Shown piece after piece: positions 1 through 9,505 of a stretch of 64,000 nt of DNA (position 1 is its first letter; each line of letters begins with the position of its first letter). The notes below the pieces were generated by a model that saw only the letters and a list, made by a program, of their open reading frames with translations, made no database searches and had not been told where the DNA came from. The DNA comes from Zeimonas sp046347945 (lineage in GTDB: Bacteria; Pseudomonadota; Gammaproteobacteria; Burkholderiales; Burkholderiaceae_E). A program made the translations under genes and the position numbers. Location of the stretch: NCBI GenBank assembly GCA_046347945.1, contig JAXMFB010000005.1, forward strand, positions 124,001 to 188,000. Direction: 5' to 3'.

Positions 1-997
1 CGCGCCAGTAGAACAACTCGCAGAGGCCGGCCGTCGCCGCGTTGGCGAGGTGCGCGCCGACGGCCGACTCGACCAGCCGCCCCCGGAACTCGCGGTCTGC
101 GCGCGCCTCGCCGAGGGTCAGCCCGGAAACGGCCGTCATCAGCGCCGTGTCGAGCACCTGAAGCTTCGGGCTGGAGCCGCGACTGCGCGCGACATCGCCC
201 GCGTACTTCGGCAGCCCGCGCACCATTCCCGCGCCCGCGAGCAGGTCGAGGTAGTGGGCGAGCGTGGTGGTGTTCCCCGCGTCCTGCAATTGCCCGAGCA
301 TCTTCGTGTACGAGAGCACCTGCCCCGAGTAGCGGCAGGCGAGTTCGAACAGGCGGCGAAGCAAGGCGGGCTTGTCCACGCGCGTGAGCAGCAGCACGTC
401 GCGCGCGATCGAGGTTTCGATCAGGCTGTCGGCTACATACCGCACCCAGCGGTCCGGCTCGGCGATGAGCGGCGCGGCGCCCGGATAGCCGCCGTAGAAC
501 AGGTATTGCTCGAGCGACCAGCCGAAAGCCTCGCGCATTTCGAGGAGTGTCCAGTGCGGAAGGTGGAGCACCTCGAAACGGCCGGCGAGGCTCTCGGTCA
601 GGCCCTGCGCAATGAGGAGCGGCGCCGAGCCGAGCAACACCACCTTTAGCGGGCGCCGTGCGCGGGTGTCTTCGTCCCAAAGGCGCTTCACGGTCTCGGA
701 CCAGCCGGGGATCTTCTGGATCTCGTCGAGCACGAGCACCGCCCCGGATCGGCCGGCCTCGAGCCGAGCCGCCTCCCACTGCTGGCCGATCCAGCCGGCG
801 CCACGCAGGGTCGGTTCGTCGGCACTGGCGTATCGCACCGGCGCGTCCAGGGCGTCGGTCACCTGCTGCACCAGCGTCGATTTCCCCACCTGCCGCGGAC
901 CGGCCACGACCTGCAAGAAACGGCGTGGCTCGGCGAGGCGGCGGGCGAGGACGGCCGCGTGGGGGCGCTGGAAGGGAACCCTCGGTTTACTCACCAT
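1..997 (-). CDS. AAA ATPase with DUF4143 domain, partial (3' end outside window)
   Basis: About 332 codons are visible and the gene runs off the left edge. Seen: Walker A GPRQVGKST at residues 33-41, Walker B LVLDEIQ at 88-94, then LLGSAPLL and LFYGGYPGA, and finally GRLVESAVGAHLAN, which belongs to the DUF4143 C-terminal part. Known: AAA_14/DUF4143 proteins are common in accessory regions and their biological role is poorly defined. The ATG at 997 was chosen because the Walker A then sits at the usual distance from the N-terminus. This start codon lies inside a long palindrome (989-1026), so transcription or translation may be self-controlled there. It is divergent from the giant gene at 1449. 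Confidence 0.88.
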   Translation of the reverse strand, partial: MVSKPRVPFQRPHAAVLARRLAEPRRFLQVVAGPRQVGKSTLVQQVTDALDAPVRYASADEPTLRGAGWIGQQWEAARLEAGRSGAVLVLDEIQKIPGWSETVKRLWDEDTRARRPLKVVLLGSAPLLIAQGLTESLAGRFEVLHLPHWTLLEMREAFGWSLEQYLFYGGYPGAAPLIAEPDRWVRYVADSLIETSIARDVLLLTRVDKPALLRRLFELACRYSGQVLSYTKMLGQLQDAGNTTTLAHYLDLLAGAGMVRGLPKYAGDVARSRGSSPKLQVLDTALMTAVSGLTLGEARADREFRGRLVESAVGAHLANAATAGLCELFYWR

Positions 998-1026
998 ATT
1001 GAGTAATTTTACTCAATATGGTGAGT
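989..1026. promoter_or_regulatory. Perfect inverted repeat covering the AAA ATPase start codon
   Basis: Two 18-base arms (989-1006 and 1009-1026) are exact reverse complements with a 2-base spacer. Each arm is itself ACTCA-N6-TGAGT, so four half-sites are present. The left arm contains the ATG of the ATPase gene and the right arm repeats the same ATGGTGAGT on the other strand. The segment is AT-rich against its GC-rich surroundings. It could be an operator for autoregulation or an mRNA hairpin hiding the start codon; the binding factor is unknown. Confidence 0.8.
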
Positions 1027-1062
1027 GATTCAAGAAGACGAGCGCCCCGGCCCTGACCGGGA

Positions 1063-1332
1063 TCAGCGGGCCTCGCGCTCCTGCGCCCGGATCAGCCGGG
1101 AAAGGTGGGTGCTCGCCAGCGTGACGTCTTCCGGGGACAGCAGCTGCGGGGCGTTGTCCAGGAAGGCCGGCAACGCCTTCGGCTCCAGCACCCAGATCTC
1201 GCGCGTGGCGCCGGGCCGCAGCTCGACAAACCAGCCCGGAAACAGCACGACCGGACGGACAGGCATCCGCTTGCCGGTGGTTTCGGCGAGCAGATCACGC
1301 AGCCACCTTGCCTGCGCCAAGGCCTGCACCAC
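1063..1332 (-). pseudogene. Remnant of a NERD-domain (nuclease-related) gene, 3' end only
   Basis: The 89 residues from a GTG at 1332 (QALAQARWLRDLLAETTGK, then VRPVVLFPGWFVE and LSPEDVTLASTHLSR) resemble the C-terminal part of NERD-domain proteins, which are normally two to four times longer. The same frame stays open to about 1400 (GRPAIVADAKRDRAGG) but the N-terminal half of a NERD protein is not present. No good ribosome binding site precedes the GTG. It looks like a gene end left behind by a rearrangement that brought in the neighbouring large gene. It could still be translated as a short peptide, but this is unlikely. Confidence 0.6.
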
Positions 1333-1448
1333 CGTTCCTTGACCACCCGCACGATCCCGTTTAGCGTCGGCGACGATTGCCGGCCGGCCATTACTCGGTG
1401 CGGTCTCCCCGCAGTCCGGATTCCTCGAGCCCCGTTACGGAGCCTTCG

Positions 1449-4400
1449 ATGTTCTGGGAACACGAAGACTGGTCCACCCTCGACGCCGGCGAACTCGCCG
1501 ACGCGCTGGCGTTGGTGCGCGCCGGCCTGCCGAAGCACGAGCGCGGCGCGTTCACGCTCGTAGACCGCGACGATCCGCATGCGATCGACGACGAAGGCCT
1601 GCGCGTACGCTCGATTCGGGTGCGCCGATTGAGCTTTTACCGGGACCACTGGCTGTACGAACTGGGGGTGTCGCCCGAGGCGGCCGGCTTTGCGAATCGC
1701 TACGAATCGGCGCGAGCCTTCGTCGTGGTGTCGCCGACCGACGGGTCCGAAGCGTCGGCGGCCGAGATCGTCGTCCCGTTGCCGCCGCACCGGCGGCCCG
1801 CGCTCGCCGACCGCGAGAACGCTGTCTCCGCCGTGCTGCTCGACTGGTCCAGTGGCGTCATCTACCAGTTGAACGAGCGCGCCCGCATGCGGCTCTCGCG
1901 CGATGGGCGAGTCGATCGGCAGCTCGCGCTCGAGTATCTCGACTTCTTCGTCTCGTTCATTGGAGGCGCCGACTCACGCGAGCCGTTCCTGCTGCTGGAC
2001 GGCGGAACGCTTGCCCAGCCGACCGGCATCCCGCGTCAGCAGGCCAGCCTGTCGCCCTTCGAACAGGCGATCGGCGAGCACTCGCGCGGTGGCGCGGAGA
2101 TCAGGCGCCGTCCGCGTTGGGACTTTGTCCCCGAGAGCGCGTCGAGCACCGACGATCCGGATTTCGACTGGATCGGGACGCCGGCCGCCGATCCCGGGAC
2201 GCAGCGGGACGACCCGGTCGCCCAGGCCGCGACCGCGCCGGCGACCGCGAGCGGATCCGGCGCCGCGCCGGCGCGCGACCCCACGACGACCGCGATCCCC
2301 CGGATCCAGGTCGGCGAACAGCCGCCCGAGCGCGCTGCCGTCTCGTTCGTGGCCACGGTGCTCTACGAGAGCCGGCTCTTCGCTGCGCGCTTCGAGCTGT
2401 CCTGCGAAGCCGACGGCACGACAGCGGTGCGCATGCTCGACGACGAGCCGCTCGCGCAGGCCGATCCGGCGCTGCTCACGTACCAGACCGACCGGCTCGA
2501 CGCGCGCGGCATTCGCCTGCTGTTGCTGCTCAAGCCGCGCACGGAGATCACCGCCGCCGGCTTCCTCGGCAAGCTGCGCCAGGCCGCAGCCGCCAGCGCG
2601 CTGTCGCCGGCCGCGTGGGTCGAGAACGTGCGCGTGTCGGGCGACGTGAACCTGCAGCTGCTGGCCGTGGACGGGCCGCTGCGGGTACGCGATGTCGAGT
2701 TCATGGGGCGGGTCGTGCTCGACGAATGCCGGCGCGGCGCGAGCGTGGTGCTCGAACGCTGCCGCATCGCGCGATCGCTGGAGGCGCGCAACTGCGTCAT
2801 CGACGGCGACCTCGTGTTGCGCAACACAGTGGTGCTGGGTGCCACGGCCGATGTCGACCCGCTGCCGCCGACGGTGTGCCTGGAAGGACTTCGGCTGACC
2901 GGAAGTCTCGACGCGCAGCAGATGGCGGTCCTCGGCGAGTTCGCCGCACCGAATGCCGACATCGGCGGCAAGGCCGCGCTGTGCGGCATGCATCAGGCCC
3001 GGCGGTTCGACCGGGAACTGGCGGGCGTCACGATGCCCAACGCCAGCGTGAAAGCCGGCGTCGACCTCTCGCCGCACGCGGCCTTCGACGCGGTGGCCCG
3101 GCGCGTTTCGCGCACGCGCATCGAGGGCCAGGTCAAGCTCACCGGCCTGCTGGCGCCGCAGGTGGACATGCGCGGCGCTACATGCCTCGAGATCGACCTG
3201 TCGTGGGCACGCCTGGACGGCTTGTTCAACCTCGGCACCTTCGACCCGTCGCCGGCCGACCCCCATGCGATCGGCAACCGGCAGATGCGGGCGATCGTCC
3301 AATGGGACGTCAGCCTGCGCGGCGCGCATGCCCGGGAGATCGTGCTCGCCGGCGCGCGCGTCATCGCAGGCGACCTGACGATGGTCAACGCCGAAATCGA
3401 CGGCAGTCTCTTTGCGCGGCCGGCCATGCCGCCCGCCTATCGCACCAGGATCGGCAACGCGGTCACCCTGTCGAGCGCCCGCATCCGCGGTGACGCGGAT
3501 TTCGACGGCGCCAGCATCGGCGGCGCCCTGGAGATGCGCACCGGCTCGCTCGGGCGCCTGTTCATGTCGATGTATCCGTCGATTCTGGCCCGCGAAGACG
3601 AGGTGCGGCTCGACTGGTTTGCGGCCGAAGTGGGACGCGTCGAACTGATCGGCGTCACCGGGCTGGGCACGATCGGCCTGGCCGGCGTCCGCGTCGGTGG
3701 CGCAGCCGGGCAGAAGGGCGGAGTGCTCGTCGAACACGTCGAGTCGCGCGGCGACGTCCGCTTCTACTGGGGGCCGCGCGAGCAGGGCGTGTTCGGCCGT
3801 GCGCTGAACGAGGCGCGCGCGCACGTCGAGCAGCGCACGGGCAGCGCCGCGGCACGAAGTGACGGCGCAGCGCCTGCGCCACACCGGCCGGACAGGCTGA
3901 GCTGGCAGCGCGAGGCGTCGCCGCAAACCTGCTCGGCATGGGTTCGCGGTGACGTGGAGATGCGGCGCATCGCCACCGACGGCTGTGTCGACCTGACCAA
4001 CCTGAAGGTGGTCGGCGGTGCCGTGCGACTGAACGACGCGCGGATCGGCACCGACCTCTTCGCACGCCGATCCTGGCTTCGCGGGCCCGCGTTCGCGCAG
4101 GCCCGGGACGGGTGCGCACCCTGGTCCGGGCCCGGGCCGGATCACTGCACGCTCGCGCTCGAATGCTCGGTGGTCGATGTCGACAACGCGCAGGTCGGCG
4201 GCGACGCGTTGCTGTCCGGCATGAACCTGCGCGGCGCCAGCGACGGCGAGGGACGCTTTCTGGGCCGCGGCCTGCAAGTCGGCGGCAAGCTGGAGTTCCA
4301 CGCGGGCGTCGGATGCATGGCGCAGATCGAAGGCGGCATCGATCTGGCCGGCGCGCGCGCGGCCGAGCTCAGGCTGCCCGATACGGATGCGCTGGGCGCG

Positions 4401-5345
4401 TCGGCGCCGGCGGACAGCCCCTCGATGACCGGAGCGCATGGACCCGTTACGCTCGAACGAGGCCGTTTCGGCAAGTTGTGCATTGCGCAGCCGATTCCGA
4501 GATTGAACCTCGGCGGCACCGACGTGGACAACTGGGAGCTCGGCCCGCATCGCTCGCAGGCCGCAAGCGAAGGAGCCGCTGGGGCCGACGCCGTCGACGG
4601 CAGCATCGAGATCCTGAAGAACATGCGGCCGATGGACCGATCGGTGTGGATCGGCGTCGAGTCGAGACTTCGCAACGAAGCGCAGGCCCGCGATGCCGAC
4701 CGGGTCTATCGCGCGATGAGAAACCATGAGCAGGTCAGCCGTCTGCGCGCGATCCCGAAATTCTTCTCCCGCTGGCTGTACGGCTACGGCACGCGGGTCG
4801 CGCCGGCGGTCGCGCTGTGGCTGCTGCTGTCGCTGGCGTTGTTCGCGATGCTGCGCCAGCCCGACAACGTGAAGGTGTCCGACAACGTGTTGCTGCAGCT
4901 GGGCGGCCAGTGCCGCACGGTACAGGAGCGCGCCGCCACGGCTGGTGGCGCGGCGATCGGCGGTGGCGCGGTCGGAAGCGTCGCAGCGGCCCCCGCCAAC
5001 GCGTTGCCCGCGAAGTGCGCGGCGTACTTCGCGGCGATCGACGGCGACGCCGCCCCTTCGATCGAGATCACCGCCGCGCAGCTGGTCGCCGCCGGCGCGC
5101 AATCGGGCTACGACTTCGGCGACGCCATGCTCCTCAGCCTGCGCTACGCGATCCCGTTCATCGGCGCGTTCGGCGACCCCGACTGGGTGCCGGCCGAGCA
5201 GCCGCCGGCGCGCATCGGCACCGCCGCCGCGGTGCCGGTCGACGTCGGGCTCGCGCCGTCGATCCTGGCCGCGGTCGTGCTGCTGGTGAACTCGCTGCTG
5301 CTTTCGGTCGCGGCGGCGTTCGTCGCCAAGCGCTGGCTGAGGTGA
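1449..5345 (+). CDS. Giant beta-solenoid protein with C-terminal channel-like membrane domain
   Basis: 1298 residues from the ATG at 1449, chosen because GGAG lies 6 bases upstream; an in-frame ATG at 1377 would add 24 residues without a site. Residues about 1-330 are an unrecognised acidic region with a Pro/Ala-rich linker near 240-290. Residues about 390-1020 are strand-rich repeats (GDVNLQLLAV, DADFDGASIGGALEMR) like a pentapeptide or polymer-forming right-handed solenoid. A membrane segment lies at about 1117-1136, a hydrophobic loop LLSLRYAIPFIGAF near 1227, and a last membrane segment at 1270-1295. This tail recalls the membrane tail of some pentapeptide-repeat proteins. Function is unknown; a gated pore is one inference. 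Its stop abuts the stop of the convergent sigma-54 activator with no gap. Confidence 0.75.
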   Translation: MFWEHEDWSTLDAGELADALALVRAGLPKHERGAFTLVDRDDPHAIDDEGLRVRSIRVRRLSFYRDHWLYELGVSPEAAGFANRYESARAFVVVSPTDGSEASAAEIVVPLPPHRRPALADRENAVSAVLLDWSSGVIYQLNERARMRLSRDGRVDRQLALEYLDFFVSFIGGADSREPFLLLDGGTLAQPTGIPRQQASLSPFEQAIGEHSRGGAEIRRRPRWDFVPESASSTDDPDFDWIGTPAADPGTQRDDPVAQAATAPATASGSGAAPARDPTTTAIPRIQVGEQPPERAAVSFVATVLYESRLFAARFELSCEADGTTAVRMLDDEPLAQADPALLTYQTDRLDARGIRLLLLLKPRTEITAAGFLGKLRQAAAASALSPAAWVENVRVSGDVNLQLLAVDGPLRVRDVEFMGRVVLDECRRGASVVLERCRIARSLEARNCVIDGDLVLRNTVVLGATADVDPLPPTVCLEGLRLTGSLDAQQMAVLGEFAAPNADIGGKAALCGMHQARRFDRELAGVTMPNASVKAGVDLSPHAAFDAVARRVSRTRIEGQVKLTGLLAPQVDMRGATCLEIDLSWARLDGLFNLGTFDPSPADPHAIGNRQMRAIVQWDVSLRGAHAREIVLAGARVIAGDLTMVNAEIDGSLFARPAMPPAYRTRIGNAVTLSSARIRGDADFDGASIGGALEMRTGSLGRLFMSMYPSILAREDEVRLDWFAAEVGRVELIGVTGLGTIGLAGVRVGGAAGQKGGVLVEHVESRGDVRFYWGPREQGVFGRALNEARAHVEQRTGSAAARSDGAAPAPHRPDRLSWQREASPQTCSAWVRGDVEMRRIATDGCVDLTNLKVVGGAVRLNDARIGTDLFARRSWLRGPAFAQARDGCAPWSGPGPDHCTLALECSVVDVDNAQVGGDALLSGMNLRGASDGEGRFLGRGLQVGGKLEFHAGVGCMAQIEGGIDLAGARAAELRLPDTDALGASAPADSPSMTGAHGPVTLERGRFGKLCIAQPIPRLNLGGTDVDNWELGPHRSQAASEGAAGADAVDGSIEILKNMRPMDRSVWIGVESRLRNEAQARDADRVYRAMRNHEQVSRLRAIPKFFSRWLYGYGTRVAPAVALWLLLSLALFAMLRQPDNVKVSDNVLLQLGGQCRTVQERAATAGGAAIGGGAVGSVAAAPANALPAKCAAYFAAIDGDAAPSIEITAAQLVAAGAQSGYDFGDAMLLSLRYAIPFIGAFGDPDWVPAEQPPARIGTAAAVPVDVGLAPSILAAVVLLVNSLLLSVAAAFVAKRWLR

Positions 5346-6911
<1,566 letters not shown>

Positions 6912-6972
6912 CGGGCGATCATAGCCGAGTCGAGCTATCCTCTGTGGGTCCGCGCAAGACGGAGACCCGGCG

Positions 6973-7749
6973 ATGAAGCCCATGAAGAAGAAGGACTACG
7001 AGGCGGCGCTCGAGCCGCTGCAGCTCGAGTTGAACGACCTCGCCCACTGGCTCGCCCACACCGGCACGCGGATGATGGTGCTGCTGGAAGGCCGCGACAC
7101 CGCGGGCAAGGGCGGCGTGATCCACACGATCGCCGAATACCTGAATCCGCGCCAGGTGCGCATCGTCGCGCTGCCCAGGCCGAGCGAGCGCGAAGCCACC
7201 CAGTGGTATTTCCAGCGCTACGCGGCGCACCTGCCCGCGGCGGGCGAGATGGTGCTGTTCGACCGCAGCTGGTACAACCGCGCGGGCGTCGAGCGGGTGA
7301 TGGGCTTTTGCACCGACGAACAGTACCGGCTGTTCCTGAAGCAGGCGCCGGTGTTCGAGAGGCTGCTGGTCGACGACGGCATCCTGCTCTACAAGTACTG
7401 GCTGGCGGTCGACCAGATCCATCAGGAAGAGCGCTTCGCCGAGCGCGCGGACGACCCGCTGAAGCGCTGGAAGCTCTCGCCGATCGACCTGAAGTCGCGC
7501 GAGCACTACGCCGACTACGGGCGCGCGCGCGACGCGATGTTCGAGGCCACGCACACGAAGCACGCGCCCTGGCACCTGGTGAACTTCGACGACCAGCGAC
7601 GCGGGCGGCTGAACCTGATCCGCCACCTGCTCGACCGGGTGCCCGACCGCAAGGTGCCGATCGAGCCGCTCGATTTGCCGCCGCTGCAGGGCAAGCCCGG
7701 CACCGAACGCTTCGGCGGGCCGGTCAAGCCGATCAAGGAGAAGTATTGA
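6973..7749 (+). CDS. ppk2: Polyphosphate kinase 2 family protein
   Basis: 258 residues. PPK2 enzymes move phosphate between polyphosphate and nucleotides in the cytoplasm. Seen: Walker A GRDTAGKGG at 40-48, the lid region with FDRSWYNRAG at 96-105, and LYKYWLAVDQIHQEERF, all typical of one-domain PPK2 proteins of about 250-300 residues. Walker A and the FDRSWYNR loop are intact. Whether it prefers ADP/GDP or AMP cannot be told from the motifs alone. GGAG precedes the ATG. Its stop overlaps the ATG of the next gene (TGATG), so the two are probably translated together. Confidence 0.93.
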   Translation: MKPMKKKDYEAALEPLQLELNDLAHWLAHTGTRMMVLLEGRDTAGKGGVIHTIAEYLNPRQVRIVALPRPSEREATQWYFQRYAAHLPAAGEMVLFDRSWYNRAGVERVMGFCTDEQYRLFLKQAPVFERLLVDDGILLYKYWLAVDQIHQEERFAERADDPLKRWKLSPIDLKSREHYADYGRARDAMFEATHTKHAPWHLVNFDDQRRGRLNLIRHLLDRVPDRKVPIEPLDLPPLQGKPGTERFGGPVKPIKEKY

Positions 7750-8738
7750 TGCGCCCCCGCATCGCCGTCTGCGACGACTACGAGCGCGCAGCCCTCTCGG
7801 CCGCCGACTGGTCGGCGGTGCGCGAGCGCGCCGACGTCGTCGTCTTCGAGCAGCCGTTGGGCAGCGCCGGACACGCGGTCGCGGCGCTCGCCGACTTCGA
7901 CGCGGTGTGCCTGATGCGCGAGCGCACGCCGTTCCCGGCGTCGGTCATCGACGCGCTGCCGCGGCTGAAGTTCGTCGTCTTCACCGGCGAGCGCAACGCG
8001 GCGGTCGACCACGAGGCGGCGGCGCGCCGCGGCATCCCGGTGTCGTTCACGCCCGGCGGACCATCGAAGGCCTCGACCGCGGAGCTGACCTGGGCGCTGA
8101 TCCTGGCCGCGACGAAGCGCCTCGTGCAGGCCGACACCGGCACGCGGCGCGGACACTGGCGCGGCGACGCCGACGGGCGCGGCTATCCGCTGCCCGCGAA
8201 CCTGGCGGGCAAACGGCTCGGCCTCGTCGGCCTGGGGCAGATCGGCGCGCGAGTCGCCCGCGTCGGGCAGGCCTTCGGCATGGACGTGGTCGCGTGGAGC
8301 CAGAACCTCGACGATGCGCGTGCGGCCGAGGCCGGCGTTCGGCGGGTGTCGAAGGAGGAGCTCTTCGAGACCAGCGCGGCGGTGTCGCTGCACCTCGTGC
8401 TGTCCGCGCGCACGCGCGGCATCGTCGGCGCGGCCGATCTTGCGCGGATGCGCTCCGACGCGGTGATCGTCAACACGTCGCGCTCGGGGCTGATGGACGA
8501 GCGGGCGCTCGCCGAAGCGCTCGCCGCGGGTCGACCGGGCGGCGCGGCACTCGACGTCTTCGACGTGGAACCGGTCGCGGCCGGCCACCCGCTCTTCGGG
8601 CTGCCGAACGTCACGATCTCGCCACACCTGGGCTACGTGAACGCGCAGGTGTTCGCGGCCTTCTTCGGAGGCATCGTCGACGCGCTCGCCGCGTGGCTGG
8701 ACGGCGCGCCGATCCGCGTGATCAACGCACGTTCATGA
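7749..8738 (+). CDS. D-2-hydroxyacid dehydrogenase family protein
   Basis: 329 residues. Cytoplasmic NAD(P)-dependent oxidoreductase acting on 2-hydroxy or 2-oxo acids. Seen: dinucleotide-binding GLGQIG at 161-166 and the catalytic set Arg245 (NTSRSGLMDE), Glu274 (DVEP) and His293 (SPHLG). The length matches the family. Substrate is not known; members include glycerate, phosphoglycerate and glyoxylate enzymes, and the long divergent loop around residues 100-145 does not match one of them clearly. The ATG overlaps the ppk2 stop. The gene ends inside the 3' end of the convergent gene, with a 17-base overlap. Confidence 0.88.
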   Translation: MRPRIAVCDDYERAALSAADWSAVRERADVVVFEQPLGSAGHAVAALADFDAVCLMRERTPFPASVIDALPRLKFVVFTGERNAAVDHEAAARRGIPVSFTPGGPSKASTAELTWALILAATKRLVQADTGTRRGHWRGDADGRGYPLPANLAGKRLGLVGLGQIGARVARVGQAFGMDVVAWSQNLDDARAAEAGVRRVSKEELFETSAAVSLHLVLSARTRGIVGAADLARMRSDAVIVNTSRSGLMDERALAEALAAGRPGGAALDVFDVEPVAAGHPLFGLPNVTISPHLGYVNAQVFAAFFGGIVDALAAWLDGAPIRVINARS

Positions 8739-9420
8739 CGCGCATGCCCTGCAGCGAGCCGCCGGGCCGGTCGAGCACGCGAATGGTCACCTGACGTCCG
8801 GTGAAACCGGCCGGCAGCGGCAGGCTCCCGGCGACGTGCTGGTAGCCGGCGAGGTTCACGTCCACCAGGCCCAGCGTGATCGTCTCGTTGCGCCCGGCCC
8901 GGTCGCCGGCGACGACCAGTTCCATCACGCCCCTGAACGGCTTGCCGCCCTTGCGCTCGCGGGTGAGCAGCACGTGATACGCGAGCTTCCCGCCGTCGTT
9001 GGCGAACTTCGCCCCGCGCACCGCGACCGCACCGCCGCGCGGGTCGGGCGGCATCACCTCGTCGAACAGCGCCAGGTCCTTCTGCAGCCGATCGACCGAC
9101 TGGCGGGCTTCGGCCAGTTCGGCGCCCAGCCGCTCGCCGTCGGCGCGCGCGGACTTCGCCTCGGCCGTGGCCTGGTCCAGGGCCAGCTTCAGCCGCTGCC
9201 GCTCGGCGCTGACCTCGCTCAGGCGCGCCTGCAACTGCTGCGACTCGGCCGGCGTCAGGCGCGGCGGCAGGTACTCCTCCTGCGCATAGAACAGGCCACC
9301 CGCCCCGATCGCGATGCCGGCGAGCAGCCACAGCAGCCAGCGCGGCACCGTCCATGACCTGCGCCTGCCATAGGCGTGGCGCTCGAACACCACCGGTCCG
9401 CCGCGTCGGAACAGTCCCAT
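8722..9420 (-). CDS. Membrane-anchored coiled-coil protein of unknown function
   Basis: 232 residues from ATG 9420 (MGLFRRGGPVVFERH). One membrane segment (WLLWLLAGIAIGAGGLFYA) at about 28-46 is followed by a long coiled coil rich in Gln, Glu and Arg (about 60-120), then a compact strand-rich domain (VMELVVAGDRAG, VTIRVLDRPGG) probably in the periplasm. This layout, with a positively charged N-terminus, occurs in conserved uncharacterised betaproteobacterial proteins (DUF6776-like). An earlier ATG at 9495 would add 25 residues that do not look like a signal. Function unknown; a cell-envelope or division-related scaffold would fit but is not shown. Confidence 0.75.
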   Translation of the reverse strand: MGLFRRGGPVVFERHAYGRRRSWTVPRWLLWLLAGIAIGAGGLFYAQEEYLPPRLTPAESQQLQARLSEVSAERQRLKLALDQATAEAKSARADGERLGAELAEARQSVDRLQKDLALFDEVMPPDPRGGAVAVRGAKFANDGGKLAYHVLLTRERKGGKPFRGVMELVVAGDRAGRNETITLGLVDVNLAGYQHVAGSLPLPAGFTGRQVTIRVLDRPGGSLQGMRVMNVR

Positions 9421-9505
9421 CGTGAATTGGTCTCCGCTGGAAGGCTCGGGGAGTTGCGTCCAGCCGAAGGATAGACCGAGAACGGCGGATGCCATACTGC
9501 GGCGG

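Noticed and set aside
1974..5102. Very long open frame antisense to the giant gene
   Set aside because: High GC keeps other frames open; the sequence is Arg/Ala/His-rich without domain logic.
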